In this document: positions 1 to 7,374 of the stretch, in pieces
Position numbering within the stretch: position 1 is the first letter of the stretch
Layout of the letters: the number at the start of each line of letters is the position of its first letter
Position numbers and translations under genes: made by a program
Source of the DNA: Colimorpha sp045598945
GTDB taxonomy: Bacteria; Bacteroidota; Bacteroidia; Bacteroidales; P3
Direction of reading: 5' to 3'
DNA: 33,216 nt
Assembly (NCBI GenBank): GCA_045598945.1
Contig: JAZRVD010000131.1
Coordinates: 1-33,216, forward strand
The notes under the pieces: generated by a model
The model's database searches: none
Told to the model about the DNA's origin: nothing
What the model saw: the letters and a program-made list of their open reading frames with translations, nothing else

Positions 1-720
1 GCACGCAGCAAAGACTACGAGATGCTAAAAGAGGCCTGCCGTCCGGGACACGCCGACTACACCTACCGCCAACGATACGGGATATACGACTACCGCGGCG
101 GCGGACGCGCCTCGGCACGCGAGACAGCGGCAAGAGTGGTGGCAGGAGCCATAGCCAAACAGATAATAGAAAGATACGGCATAGCCATAAGCTCGACGTA
201 TACTGTTGGCGTATTACCGCCATCATCATCTGACAGCTATGGAGGCAAAGTACACTGCAAGATAGAAGGTGTGCCAGCAGGAATAGGCAATCCCGTATTC
301 GGCAAACTAAACGCTGCCTTAGCGGCAGGAGCGATGAGCATACCCTCGGCGATATCGTTTGAGATGGGCTGCGGGATAACAGCATTGAATATGACAGGCA
401 GAGAATATGCCGACGAATGGAACGAAGAGAGTGCGGCATCAGCCTTTGAAGGAAGAAGAACACCCCACCCCACCCTTACCAAGAGCAACCACTGCGGCGG
501 CATACAGGGCGGCATAAGCAACGGCATGCCAATAATGTTCTCTGTAGGCTTCCACCCAACCGTAACACACGGAGGGACAACGCAAGCGTTAGGTACAGAC
601 GGGGAGATAAAAACCATAGAGATTGCCGGCAGACACGACATCTGTCATGTGGGAAGAGCGGCAGTGATAGTGGAAGCCATGGCGGCACTGACAATAGCAG
701 ACTACATGCTACAACAATAG
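1..720 (+). CDS. aroC: Chorismate synthase, C-terminal part (5' end outside window)
   Basis: The open frame runs in from the left edge, so the N-terminus is missing; about 239 residues are visible of a family usually near 350-400. Chorismate synthase converts 5-enolpyruvylshikimate-3-phosphate to chorismate with reduced FMN, the last common step to aromatic amino acids. Visible family blocks are CRPGHADYTY, GGGRASARETAARV near the start, NHCGGIQGGISNGMP in the middle and GRHDICHVGRA...EAMAALTIADYML at the end. Several normally conserved positions differ: the usual VFDKLDA reads VFGKLNA, and RHDPC reads RHDIC. It is therefore a somewhat divergent member, but the frame is intact. The next gene starts 11 nt after the stop, which suggests one transcript. 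Confidence 0.93.
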   Translation, partial: ARSKDYEMLKEACRPGHADYTYRQRYGIYDYRGGGRASARETAARVVAGAIAKQIIERYGIAISSTYTVGVLPPSSSDSYGGKVHCKIEGVPAGIGNPVFGKLNAALAAGAMSIPSAISFEMGCGITALNMTGREYADEWNEESAASAFEGRRTPHPTLTKSNHCGGIQGGISNGMPIMFSVGFHPTVTHGGTTQALGTDGEIKTIEIAGRHDICHVGRAAVIVEAMAALTIADYMLQQ

Positions 721-731
721 AAACAACAACG

Positions 732-1529
732 ATGAAAAAGACAACAATATACATAGCCATACTACTTGCCACAATGGTGAGCAGCTGCAAGAAAGACAGT
801 TTTACGGTGAGTGGCACCATCCAAAACGGAGCCAACAAGACGCTATACATAGAAGAGATGAGTCCTAAAGAGCGCATCTTCTTAGACAGCATACGCCTTG
901 ACGCGCAAGGACACTTTGAATACACCTACAAGGCGCCCTACGAAAGCTTCTACAACATACACGACAGCGAGAACGACTACATAATGCTCATACCGCAGAA
1001 TGGAGAGAACATAGAGCTGACAGCCAACTACGGTGCCTTGGCTCCAACATATACAGTAAGAGGCTCGGAGCACTCGATAGAGATATGGAAACTGATAACC
1101 TACTGCGATGAAGGCAACGAGACACTGATAGACATAGTGGCACAAGACAATGCCAACAGAAAGCAATACGCCGGCGACAACGAAGGCTACAAGACAGCCA
1201 AACAACACACCGACTCGCTATACTGGAGCCTATACAAGACACAGTCAGAATATGTAAAAAACTTCATCAACGAGAATTACGGGTCGCTATCGACACTTAT
1301 AGCGCTATACAAGCCACTTGGGGCAAACCATGCGCTGATAGACCTTCAACGCGATGTAAACGAGCTGAAATACTATGACATCGTACTGAAAGGATTAGAA
1401 GAGAAGATACCTGACAATCCACACACAATACATTTCAAACAGACCGTTGACGAGATGCACACAAGATTAAGCCTACCAGCATACGATGTAGAAGAGGAGT
1501 TGGTCAAGAATAACGAAGAAGAAGAATAG
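732..1529 (+). CDS. Lipoprotein with DUF4369-like N-terminal domain
   Basis: The predicted protein has 265 residues. It begins with a lysine-rich signal peptide and a lipobox ending VSSC (Cys at about residue 19), so it is probably a lipoprotein. The following segment (SFTVSGTIQNGANKTLYIEEM...LDSIRLDAQGHFEYTY) has the beta-rich layout of the DUF4369 domain, which in Bacteroidetes usually precedes a thioredoxin/AhpC-TSA domain. No CxxC thioredoxin domain follows here; the rest is helical and charged and ends in a run of Glu. The role is unknown; it may be a short DUF4369 variant. It sits 11 nt after aroC and 13 nt before the LpxH-like gene on the same strand. The DUF4369 assignment is from remembered family pattern, not a search. 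Confidence 0.75.
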   Translation: MKKTTIYIAILLATMVSSCKKDSFTVSGTIQNGANKTLYIEEMSPKERIFLDSIRLDAQGHFEYTYKAPYESFYNIHDSENDYIMLIPQNGENIELTANYGALAPTYTVRGSEHSIEIWKLITYCDEGNETLIDIVAQDNANRKQYAGDNEGYKTAKQHTDSLYWSLYKTQSEYVKNFINENYGSLSTLIALYKPLGANHALIDLQRDVNELKYYDIVLKGLEEKIPDNPHTIHFKQTVDEMHTRLSLPAYDVEEELVKNNEEEE

Positions 1530-1542
1530 AGAAATAGGCACT

Positions 1543-2286
1543 ATGGCAGTATACTTTTTCAGCGACCTGCATTTAGGCAGCGGCGACGACAGTGTACAAC
1601 GAGAAAAAGAGTTGTGCGAAGAGCTTGAACAAGTGAGCAAAGACGCCGACGCAATAGTGCTATTGGGCGACATGTTCGACTTCTGGTTTAGCTACAAACA
1701 TGTAGTGCCACGAGGAGGAATACGTCTATTAGGGAAGATGGCGGAGTTGTCGGACAGAGGAATACAGCTACATTACTTTTTAGGCAACCACGACATGTGG
1801 CTGTTTGACTACCTGACGAGCGAAATGAAGATAGCGATGCATGACGAACCCTGCGTACTGACCTTTGATAAAAAGAAATTCCTATGCGGCCATGGCGACG
1901 GACTTGGACACCTCGACAAGAGCTACGACATACTGCGACGAGTGTTTAGAAATAAAGTGAACCAATGGGCATTTGCCTTGCTGCCCACCAAGTTGACTTT
2001 TGGCATAGCCTGCGGATGGAGCCGGCACAGCAGACGTCGCCACGGCATAGAATGCTGCCAATACCTTGGCGACGAAAAAGAGGGCATAGTGCTGCATTGC
2101 AAAGAGGTATTGCAACACGAAAAGATAGACTATTGCATCTTCGGTCATCGCCACTATCCAATACAACGCACAATAACGGCAGCCAACGGAGCCACAAGCG
2201 AATACATAAATACTGGAGACTGGCTATATCACCGCAGCTACGCAAGATACGTAAATGGCAATATAGAGCTGATAGAGAAAAGATAG
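1543..2286 (+). CDS. lpxH: UDP-2,3-diacylglucosamine hydrolase (LpxH-like metallophosphoesterase)
   Basis: This is a 247-residue calcineurin-like phosphoesterase. All metal-binding blocks are visible in order: SDLHLG (about residues 7-12), GDMFDFW (about 47), GNHD (about 86), HGDG (about 112) and GHRHYP near residue 200. The family cleaves UDP-2,3-diacylglucosamine to lipid X and UMP in lipid A synthesis at the inner face of the cytoplasmic membrane. The length and the FDFWF motif match LpxH and its Bacteroidetes relatives better than generic phosphoesterases. The start ATG at 1543 directly precedes the first beta strand (AVYFFSDLHL). It is the last gene of the plus-strand run and converges on the minus-strand restriction-modification block. 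Another substrate within the LpxH-like group cannot be excluded. Confidence 0.87.
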   Translation: MAVYFFSDLHLGSGDDSVQREKELCEELEQVSKDADAIVLLGDMFDFWFSYKHVVPRGGIRLLGKMAELSDRGIQLHYFLGNHDMWLFDYLTSEMKIAMHDEPCVLTFDKKKFLCGHGDGLGHLDKSYDILRRVFRNKVNQWAFALLPTKLTFGIACGWSRHSRRRHGIECCQYLGDEKEGIVLHCKEVLQHEKIDYCIFGHRHYPIQRTITAANGATSEYINTGDWLYHRSYARYVNGNIELIEKR

Positions 2287-2403
2287 CTTATATAAATCAA
2301 CATGCATCGTCTCCTTTTCCGCCCATTTCCATCAAAAATTGGGATACGGTTATGAAATAAAGAATTAATTAAGCACACATAACGATACAAACTCTGACTT
2401 AAC

Positions 2404-2664
2404 TTATATTATCTCACTAAAACCCGTATCGGTGAATGTATGCCCAATATCCAAATTGACCATATCATAGTCATCAAAAAAAACAGACTGAACCAATTGA
2501 ATTTCAAACACCAATCGGAAATCATCTTTGTCTTCACCAGTTTGCCACTCTTTCTTGTTACCAACTCCTGCCATATTTATTTGACACAAATCCTTTATGC
2601 CATTTCCTTTTATGTGTGGCATAAAGTAGTACAACTTGTTATGAGCTACTATAGCAAGGAACAA
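2404..2664 (-). CDS. Short unrecognised ORF downstream of the methyltransferase
   Basis: The open frame encodes 86 residues from a TTG codon; the first in-frame ATG would leave about 72 residues. It begins about 26 nt after the methyltransferase stop on the same strand, and in-frame stops lie just upstream at 2683 and 2698, so it is not a simple frameshifted extension. The composition looks like real protein: alternating hydrophobic strands (KLFLAIVAHNKLYYFMPH), a charged loop (NKKEWQTGEDKDD) and a strand-rich end (FRLVFEIQLVQSVFF). I do not recognise it. It could be a third gene of the restriction-modification unit, or the C-terminal remnant of a broken gene. The non-ATG start weakens it as an intact gene. 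Confidence 0.4.
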   Translation of the reverse strand: MFLAIVAHNKLYYFMPHIKGNGIKDLCQINMAGVGNKKEWQTGEDKDDFRLVFEIQLVQSVFFDDYDMVNLDIGHTFTDTGFSEII

Positions 2665-2690
2665 CTTTCCGTACAGTATATCTTAGCAGA

Positions 2691-3962
2691 TCAATCGTCA
2701 TATTGCTTAGTGTTATCATCTTTTACCAAAGAAGTAGGTACTTTCTTCGATTTATCAAGTACATGCTTCTTGCTATTTGGCTTTCCATATTCAACAACAC
2801 CTTCTTGAACCATGCAGTTCTCAACAATGCTTTCTTCACCATACTTTTCAAGCAAACCGAATAAATTCAATTGTTTATGAGGCAACAATCTTTGCTTGAA
2901 ATTTAAGTCAAAACGACTTTTGCATATAGATATAATCTCCTCATCATTTTGGCTATATTTTACATCATGTTTATCTAAGGTCGCCCTAATACTCAAGGCT
3001 ATATGATAAGCGAGATTAACCGGGACAGCGTTACCAATCATCTTGTAACCGATGTTAACATCTTGGTATACGAACTTAAAGTCATCAGGGAAAGTCTGTA
3101 CACGAGCGACCTCACGTACAGACATTCTTCGATAAAGATGTTCTTTGCCAGGGACGAATATCTGCTGATTAGCGTTAACCTTAATCATCTGTGGCGCCTG
3201 TGGATGAAGTTGACACTGTCGTCCACTCGCTTGAACAGTAAAACCTTGATCATCCCAACCTCTTACCCGATTACGAGACAAAAATATAGGAGAAAAACCG
3301 CCAATAAAATATTCGTGGTTAAGAACCCTACACCCATCACCATTAGAATGATTGTTTTTCATTGCAGGGATTACACTATCTTGCAAATCTCCAATAGCCT
3401 GCCTTAACGTAATACGAGGCAATATTGGTGCCGGATACTCGTAATCTTTTATATTCAAGTCTTTACGAAACCCTATATAGAAAACACGATCACGGTCTTC
3501 AGGCACCTCATAGTCCCTTGCATTAAGCATTTTTAGTTGCACATCATAGCCAATGCCAGCATTACGAAATTCATCAAGAAATTCTTCAACAGCCTTTGCA
3601 TTGCGAGGGGCAAGCATACCCGACACGTTCTCTGCAACAAAAAACAAAGGCTGCACAAACTTTAGAATACGGATATAATCTCTAAACAACTGCCCGCGAG
3701 GATCATCTATTCCCCTTTTTGCCCCACCTTCACTCCATGATTGACATGGAGGTCCGCCTATGATACCATCTATTCCTTGTGGGAAAAACGTCTCGTTGAT
3801 GTTACGAATATCACCTTCGATTAGACAAACATCAGGAAAGTTGTATCTGAAAGTGGGACATATTTTAGGATCAAACTCATTAGCCACAGCAGTCTTAAAT
3901 CCAGCATTATGAAACCCGAGATCCAGACCACCTGCACCGCTAAATAGACTTATTAATGCCAT
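2691..3962 (-). CDS. C5-cytosine DNA methyltransferase, HaeIII-like (GGCC)
   Basis: The protein has 423 residues with all the C5-methylase blocks: motif I SLFSGAGGLDLGF (residues 5-17), the catalytic loop GGPPCQSWSEGG (Cys73), FFVAENVSG with the ENV glutamate (E111), DRDRVFYIGFR, and the final YKMIGNAVPVNLAY. The target-recognition segment containing TVQASGRQCQLHPQAP closely resembles M.HaeIII as I remember it, so methylation of the inner C of GGCC is inferred. M.HaeIII has about 330 residues; this protein carries roughly 85 extra residues at the C-terminus (KYSQNDEEIIS onward), lysine-rich and not recognised. The gene lies 12 nt downstream of the cognate endonuclease gene, a two-gene unit transcribed leftward, and would protect host DNA from that enzyme. 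Confidence 0.93.
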   Translation of the reverse strand: MALISLFSGAGGLDLGFHNAGFKTAVANEFDPKICPTFRYNFPDVCLIEGDIRNINETFFPQGIDGIIGGPPCQSWSEGGAKRGIDDPRGQLFRDYIRILKFVQPLFFVAENVSGMLAPRNAKAVEEFLDEFRNAGIGYDVQLKMLNARDYEVPEDRDRVFYIGFRKDLNIKDYEYPAPILPRITLRQAIGDLQDSVIPAMKNNHSNGDGCRVLNHEYFIGGFSPIFLSRNRVRGWDDQGFTVQASGRQCQLHPQAPQMIKVNANQQIFVPGKEHLYRRMSVREVARVQTFPDDFKFVYQDVNIGYKMIGNAVPVNLAYHIALSIRATLDKHDVKYSQNDEEIISICKSRFDLNFKQRLLPHKQLNLFGLLEKYGEESIVENCMVQEGVVEYGKPNSKKHVLDKSKKVPTSLVKDDNTKQYDD

Positions 3963-3974
3963 ATTATATATTGT

Positions 3975-4958
3975 CTAAAACGTTTCATTGGTGTCCTGAA
4001 ATAAATGCTGTGTGAACAAAACAGGCGGATTACCCAAAAGTTTAACATCAAACTTTAGAGACTTCTCTACCTTTGTTGAAGCATTATGTATTCTAAAACT
4101 TATTTCCCATCCACCATCAAGAATCATAAGCAAAGTATTATCAGAGCCGTGTTTCATCTCAAACTCCACAATTCTTGTAGGAAGATTGATTAGAGGTGTC
4201 TTGTACTGAGGCTTACATCCATACAAAGTTTTATTAAGCTCACCTTCGATATTAAAAGCTTTGACCACAACCATACTATGCTCATCATCTTTAATTATTT
4301 TATAGAATGGATACTTGCCAACAAGGTATCGTATTAACTTTTGAGGAACACCTTCGTTTTCCTTATTAATTTTCAGTAATTCCTTGCGGAAGGCCGTCAA
4401 TAAAGGCTTATATACCTTTTCCACCTTATCTGTGCCGAGCTCATTCCAAGAAAAACTGTTATTCTTAGCTTCATCGAGATAATTGAAAATTGGAGAAATT
4501 TCATTCCAGTAATTCTCCGAACAAGGAACACCCACCCACGAGTTGCCAAAATCCAAAACAGATGATAGTCTGGAATGTTTTACAGCATCGTTGTTGTTCT
4601 TGGCAGAAAATCCAATTTCCCACCTTGAAGACTTACGGCTGAACACGACATCTCGCACATCACCATCTTCTCCATCGTTATCACCATTAAGACAGACACA
4701 TAGCATGTCGTCCTCATCCTTTTGAGCCCAAAGCCCTGGCTCTAAACGAGCCATTGTATCGAAGGTTTGGTATGCAGCTTCTTTATATCTGCTTCTTTCT
4801 TCGTCGCAGAACTTGAGAAAATAACCCTTGGCAACACTTAGAGCACTATTTTCAACAAGCGAAACATTAACACCCAATGCTTGTAATTTTTCAACATAAG
4901 TTGATGCTAAGGCATATTCAAATGCTTTGCCATTCTTTACTTGATCGCCTTGTGCCAT
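3975..4958 (-). CDS. HaeIII-family type II restriction endonuclease
   Basis: The protein has 327 residues, near the length of R.HaeIII. The segment GEDGDVRDVVFSR followed by WEIGFSAKNNNDAVKHSRLS (roughly residues 95-132) matches my memory of the HaeIII restriction family, as does the N-terminal NGKAFEYALA. An acidic cluster (DGDVRD), a Glu and a downstream Lys could form the metal site. It should cut unmethylated GGCC sites in invading DNA. It is followed 12 nt later by the M.HaeIII-like methylase, which strongly supports the call. Codon and base use is more A+T-rich than the neighbouring housekeeping genes, fitting transfer of the pair as a cassette. The start ATG at 4958 gives the family-like N-terminus. 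Confidence 0.85.
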   Translation of the reverse strand: MAQGDQVKNGKAFEYALASTYVEKLQALGVNVSLVENSALSVAKGYFLKFCDEERSRYKEAAYQTFDTMARLEPGLWAQKDEDDMLCVCLNGDNDGEDGDVRDVVFSRKSSRWEIGFSAKNNNDAVKHSRLSSVLDFGNSWVGVPCSENYWNEISPIFNYLDEAKNNSFSWNELGTDKVEKVYKPLLTAFRKELLKINKENEGVPQKLIRYLVGKYPFYKIIKDDEHSMVVVKAFNIEGELNKTLYGCKPQYKTPLINLPTRIVEFEMKHGSDNTLLMILDGGWEISFRIHNASTKVEKSLKFDVKLLGNPPVLFTQHLFQDTNETF

Positions 4959-5015
4959 ATCCTATAATTTATTTTCAGTAAATACTTCTATACTATTCAC
5001 ATTCAGTGCAAAGAA

Positions 5016-5038
5016 ATAGTGCTATTAAAAAGCGCTAT
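5016..5038 (-). terminator. Weak hairpin between ATPase and restriction genes
   Basis: The arms ATAGTGCT and AGCGCTAT are complementary with one wobble pair around a 7-nt loop. On the minus strand the stem is followed by TTTCTTTG, an imperfect U-tract. It could stop transcription from the ATPase gene before the endonuclease gene. The rest of 4959-5096 shows no convincing promoter. Confidence 0.35.
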
Positions 5039-5096
5039 CTCAACATAAAAAACAAACATAATAAAACCGTTGAAAAAAGCTCACATTGACAACATA

Positions 5097-6653
5097 TCAA
5101 ACAATTGCCTCTATTAAAGTACGGCCTTTTAGTTTTACTGGCGACAACAAGCCAGGCTGCTTCGTTTTGTTGAAACAGAAACTGAGCATGTAGCCCTCCT
5201 TCAGGTCGAAATATTCGAGATAGCGGCAGAGCTGCTCCTCGCCACGTTCGTTGTAGGCGTTGCCACGCCATATCTTCAACTCTACGACGTACTGCCTGCC
5301 GAGATAGTCTATGACAACATCCATACGGTCGTGGTCGCGCGTCTGCTCCTCTATATGATAGCTGCCAATGCCATTGATGACCGGACGCAGATAGGTGAGG
5401 AACACCTTGCGAGCATCGTCCTCGATAAACTCGCTGTCATGATCCATCCTATATGTCTGGTTTATGTGGACGACAAAACGTTCCATAAGGTGCGGCATAT
5501 CTATGATACCATCGTGGACGAACTGGCTCCTGTCGATTTGACCATGCCTATAGAATACTGAATTTTCCTCCTCCTTGATAAACAGATTGTACAGGTGCGT
5601 CTCCATAATCCTGCAAGCAACAGCAATCTTGCCTTCCTTGTTGACAATATAGTTGAACATGGCGGCAATCTGAATGTATTTCTCGTCGGGATTGTACGAG
5701 CTATCTTTGCCGGAAAGAAGTATGCCCTTAAGCATCTGCTTGAGTTCAGGATATTCGTCCAGCTGCTTAATCATATTGTCGAAGAGGGTGTTGCGTTCAA
5801 ACAATATGGCATTTACCGCCTTCAGCACGCCATCCTTGTCCCACGTCCACTGCTCTGCATCGATAATCTGGCACAAGCGGCTGACAAGAAAAGGATAGCC
5901 TGCGGTGTAGTCGCGAATCATCTGAGCGACGAGCACCTCGTCAAACAACAGATTATGGTCAGCTTTGTATTCGGCAAGCATGGCGGCTATACCGTTAGCC
6001 GAGAGGCTCATATCCACATCGAACGGTACGGCAATATTCCAAGGTGAGTTATACTGATGCTGATCGTCAGAACGAATCATCAACTTAAGATTCTTGATAT
6101 CATAAACACCAGCAAGAATGACAGACTGGAAGGTGGAGAAGGCTTCACGAGATAAAAACATATTGCGAAGCACACCAAGGAACTTGATAAAACCAACCTT
6201 GTTGCTTGCTTGATCAACTTCATCAATCAATACAACTAATGGCTTTACAGATATATTACACAGCTCATCAATAATCTCAACAAAATCCGTACTGGATATT
6301 TCCTTGCACCCCACAGGAACGTTTTTTTCAAAAAAAACTTGCATCGCCTCTGATGACCCATTGATTCTTGAATATCTTTTCAATATTTTAAGAAACTCTA
6401 CACAAATATTCTCTACAGCAGAAAAACAAGAATCACTCATACCCTCGAAACTAATACTGAATACACAATAGTCATTCTTCAGGTAATCGGCCAAAGCCGC
6501 CAGCGTAGTAGTCTTGCCATACTGTCTGCCACGATTTACACAGAAATAGTCGCCATTGTCGACCATCTTGCGAATAATCTCAAGACGTTCGGTGATGTCC
6601 ACCATATAGTGTTTATTTGGGCGACATGTGCCAGCCGTATTGAATTTTTTCAT
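5097..6653 (-). CDS. AAA-family ATPase fused to a PD-(D/E)xK nuclease-like domain
   Basis: The protein has 518 residues. The N-terminal ATPase has a Walker A-like loop RGRQYGKTTT (residues 41-50, Lys47) and a Walker B strand KPLVVLIDEVDQ at about residues 135-146. The C-terminus has DRMDVVIDYLGRQYVVELKIW (about residues 440-460), the D...ExK pattern of the PD-(D/E)xK nuclease fold. This matches the 'AAA-ATPase-like' proteins that are abundant in Bacteroidetes and often annotated only as ATP-binding proteins; their biological role is not established. The position next to a restriction-modification unit is compatible with a defence or mobile-element role, but that is inference. A TAAATTTG -7-like box lies upstream. 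The ATG at 6653 begins MKKFNTAGTCRPNKHYM, the usual family start. Confidence 0.85.
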   Translation of the reverse strand: MKKFNTAGTCRPNKHYMVDITERLEIIRKMVDNGDYFCVNRGRQYGKTTTLAALADYLKNDYCVFSISFEGMSDSCFSAVENICVEFLKILKRYSRINGSSEAMQVFFEKNVPVGCKEISSTDFVEIIDELCNISVKPLVVLIDEVDQASNKVGFIKFLGVLRNMFLSREAFSTFQSVILAGVYDIKNLKLMIRSDDQHQYNSPWNIAVPFDVDMSLSANGIAAMLAEYKADHNLLFDEVLVAQMIRDYTAGYPFLVSRLCQIIDAEQWTWDKDGVLKAVNAILFERNTLFDNMIKQLDEYPELKQMLKGILLSGKDSSYNPDEKYIQIAAMFNYIVNKEGKIAVACRIMETHLYNLFIKEEENSVFYRHGQIDRSQFVHDGIIDMPHLMERFVVHINQTYRMDHDSEFIEDDARKVFLTYLRPVINGIGSYHIEEQTRDHDRMDVVIDYLGRQYVVELKIWRGNAYNERGEEQLCRYLEYFDLKEGYMLSFCFNKTKQPGLLSPVKLKGRTLIEAIV

Positions 6654-6678
6654 AGTTGTCGTTTTAACTATTGCTTTG

Positions 6679-6686
6679 CAAATTTA
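6679..6686 (-). promoter_or_regulatory. Possible -7 box for the AAA-ATPase gene
   Basis: On the minus strand this reads TAAATTTG, matching the Bacteroidetes consensus TAnnTTTG, 25 nt upstream of the ATG. No TTTG -33 box lies at the usual 19-21 nt spacing; the nearest copies give 12 and 22 nt. It is only a candidate. Confidence 0.35.
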
Positions 6687-6697
6687 TATATTTTTTT

Positions 6698-6910
6698 TCA
6701 AAGCCAAGCAAAAGCACTCTTGAAATAATGTATTTTGAAGAAAGAGACGTCAAACTCATTATACTCATTATGTGGTTTGCCACTTGCTGCATTAGCGGCC
6801 ATTACCAAGAGAGAGCCGTCAAGAGCGTCATCCTCGTTTGCCAAGGACTGCCATTTTAGACAGTCTTGCACACGACAGAGTGTCATCAAATATAGCCTTA
6901 TTAGCTTCAC
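6698..6910 (-). CDS. Small orphan ORF overlapping the mutT stop
   Basis: The open frame encodes 70 residues from GTG; that GTG overlaps the mutT stop as GTGA, an arrangement often seen in translational coupling. The central part (CLKWQSLANEDDALDGSLLV, then MAANAASGKPHNEYNEF) looks protein-like rather than random, but I do not recognise it. The opposite strand is also open here for about 65 codons, so coding direction is uncertain. It may be a fragment of a decayed accessory gene at the edge of the 2400-6900 block. Confidence 0.25.
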   Translation of the reverse strand: MKLIRLYLMTLCRVQDCLKWQSLANEDDALDGSLLVMAANAASGKPHNEYNEFDVSFFKIHYFKSAFAWL

Positions 6911-7302
6911 AATTTATTTTTCAGAACTTTAATAACCTCCACATCAGCCGGCAGCCATTTGACAGAATCGAGTTCATCGACAGCAAGCCAACGTGCGTCT
7001 TCATGTTCCAACAAAGAGAGAGAACCACTGACAACAGAACAGAGGAAACACTGCATAGAAAGATGGAAATCGGGGTAATCATATTCTACCGTAGTAAGCA
7101 ACTCGCCGACATCAATCTTCGTTGCCAACTCTTCGAATATCTCACGTTTTAGAGCATCTACGGGAGATTCACCAGCCTCTATCTTGCCACCAGGAAACTC
7201 CCACCAGTCTTTCCATTCGCCACAACCACGTTGAGTGGCAAAGAGTGCGCCACCACGTACAATGATGGCGGCGACGACATTTATACATCTACGCTGCAGC
7301 AT
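6907..7302 (-). CDS. mutT: NUDIX hydrolase, MutT-type (8-oxo-dGTP or nucleotide diphosphatase)
   Basis: The protein has 131 residues, normal for MutT. The Nudix box is complete: G39-x5-E45-x7-R53-E54-x2-E57-E58, with Ala in place of the late Gly. The N-terminus VVAAIIVRGGALFATQRG and WEFPGGK before the box are typical of 8-oxo-dGTP diphosphatases that clean the nucleotide pool, though CTP pyrophosphohydrolase-like enzymes have the same pattern. The ATG at 7302 is well placed. It lies downstream of rhaD but is separated from it by a strong terminator, so it probably is not part of the rhamnose operon. A TATCTTTG -7-like box lies only 4 nt before the ATG (7307-7314), which would give a very short or absent leader if used. 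Confidence 0.88.
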   Translation of the reverse strand: MLQRRCINVVAAIIVRGGALFATQRGCGEWKDWWEFPGGKIEAGESPVDALKREIFEELATKIDVGELLTTVEYDYPDFHLSMQCFLCSVVSGSLSLLEHEDARWLAVDELDSVKWLPADVEVIKVLKNKL

Positions 7303-7314
7303 AAGTCAAAGATA

Positions 7315-7362
7315 GAAAAAGCAAACAGCAAGCGAGAAGAGAGCGATCTCACTTGCTGTTTG
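7315..7362 (-). terminator. Rho-independent terminator of the rha operon
   Basis: Perfect 11-bp arms CAAACAGCAAG (7322-7332) and CTTGCTGTTTG (7352-7362) flank a 19-nt loop. On the minus strand the stem is followed by CTTTTTC. It starts 12 nt after the rhaD stop and separates the rhamnose genes from mutT. Confidence 0.8.
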
Positions 7363-7374
7363 AGAGGCGACAGC

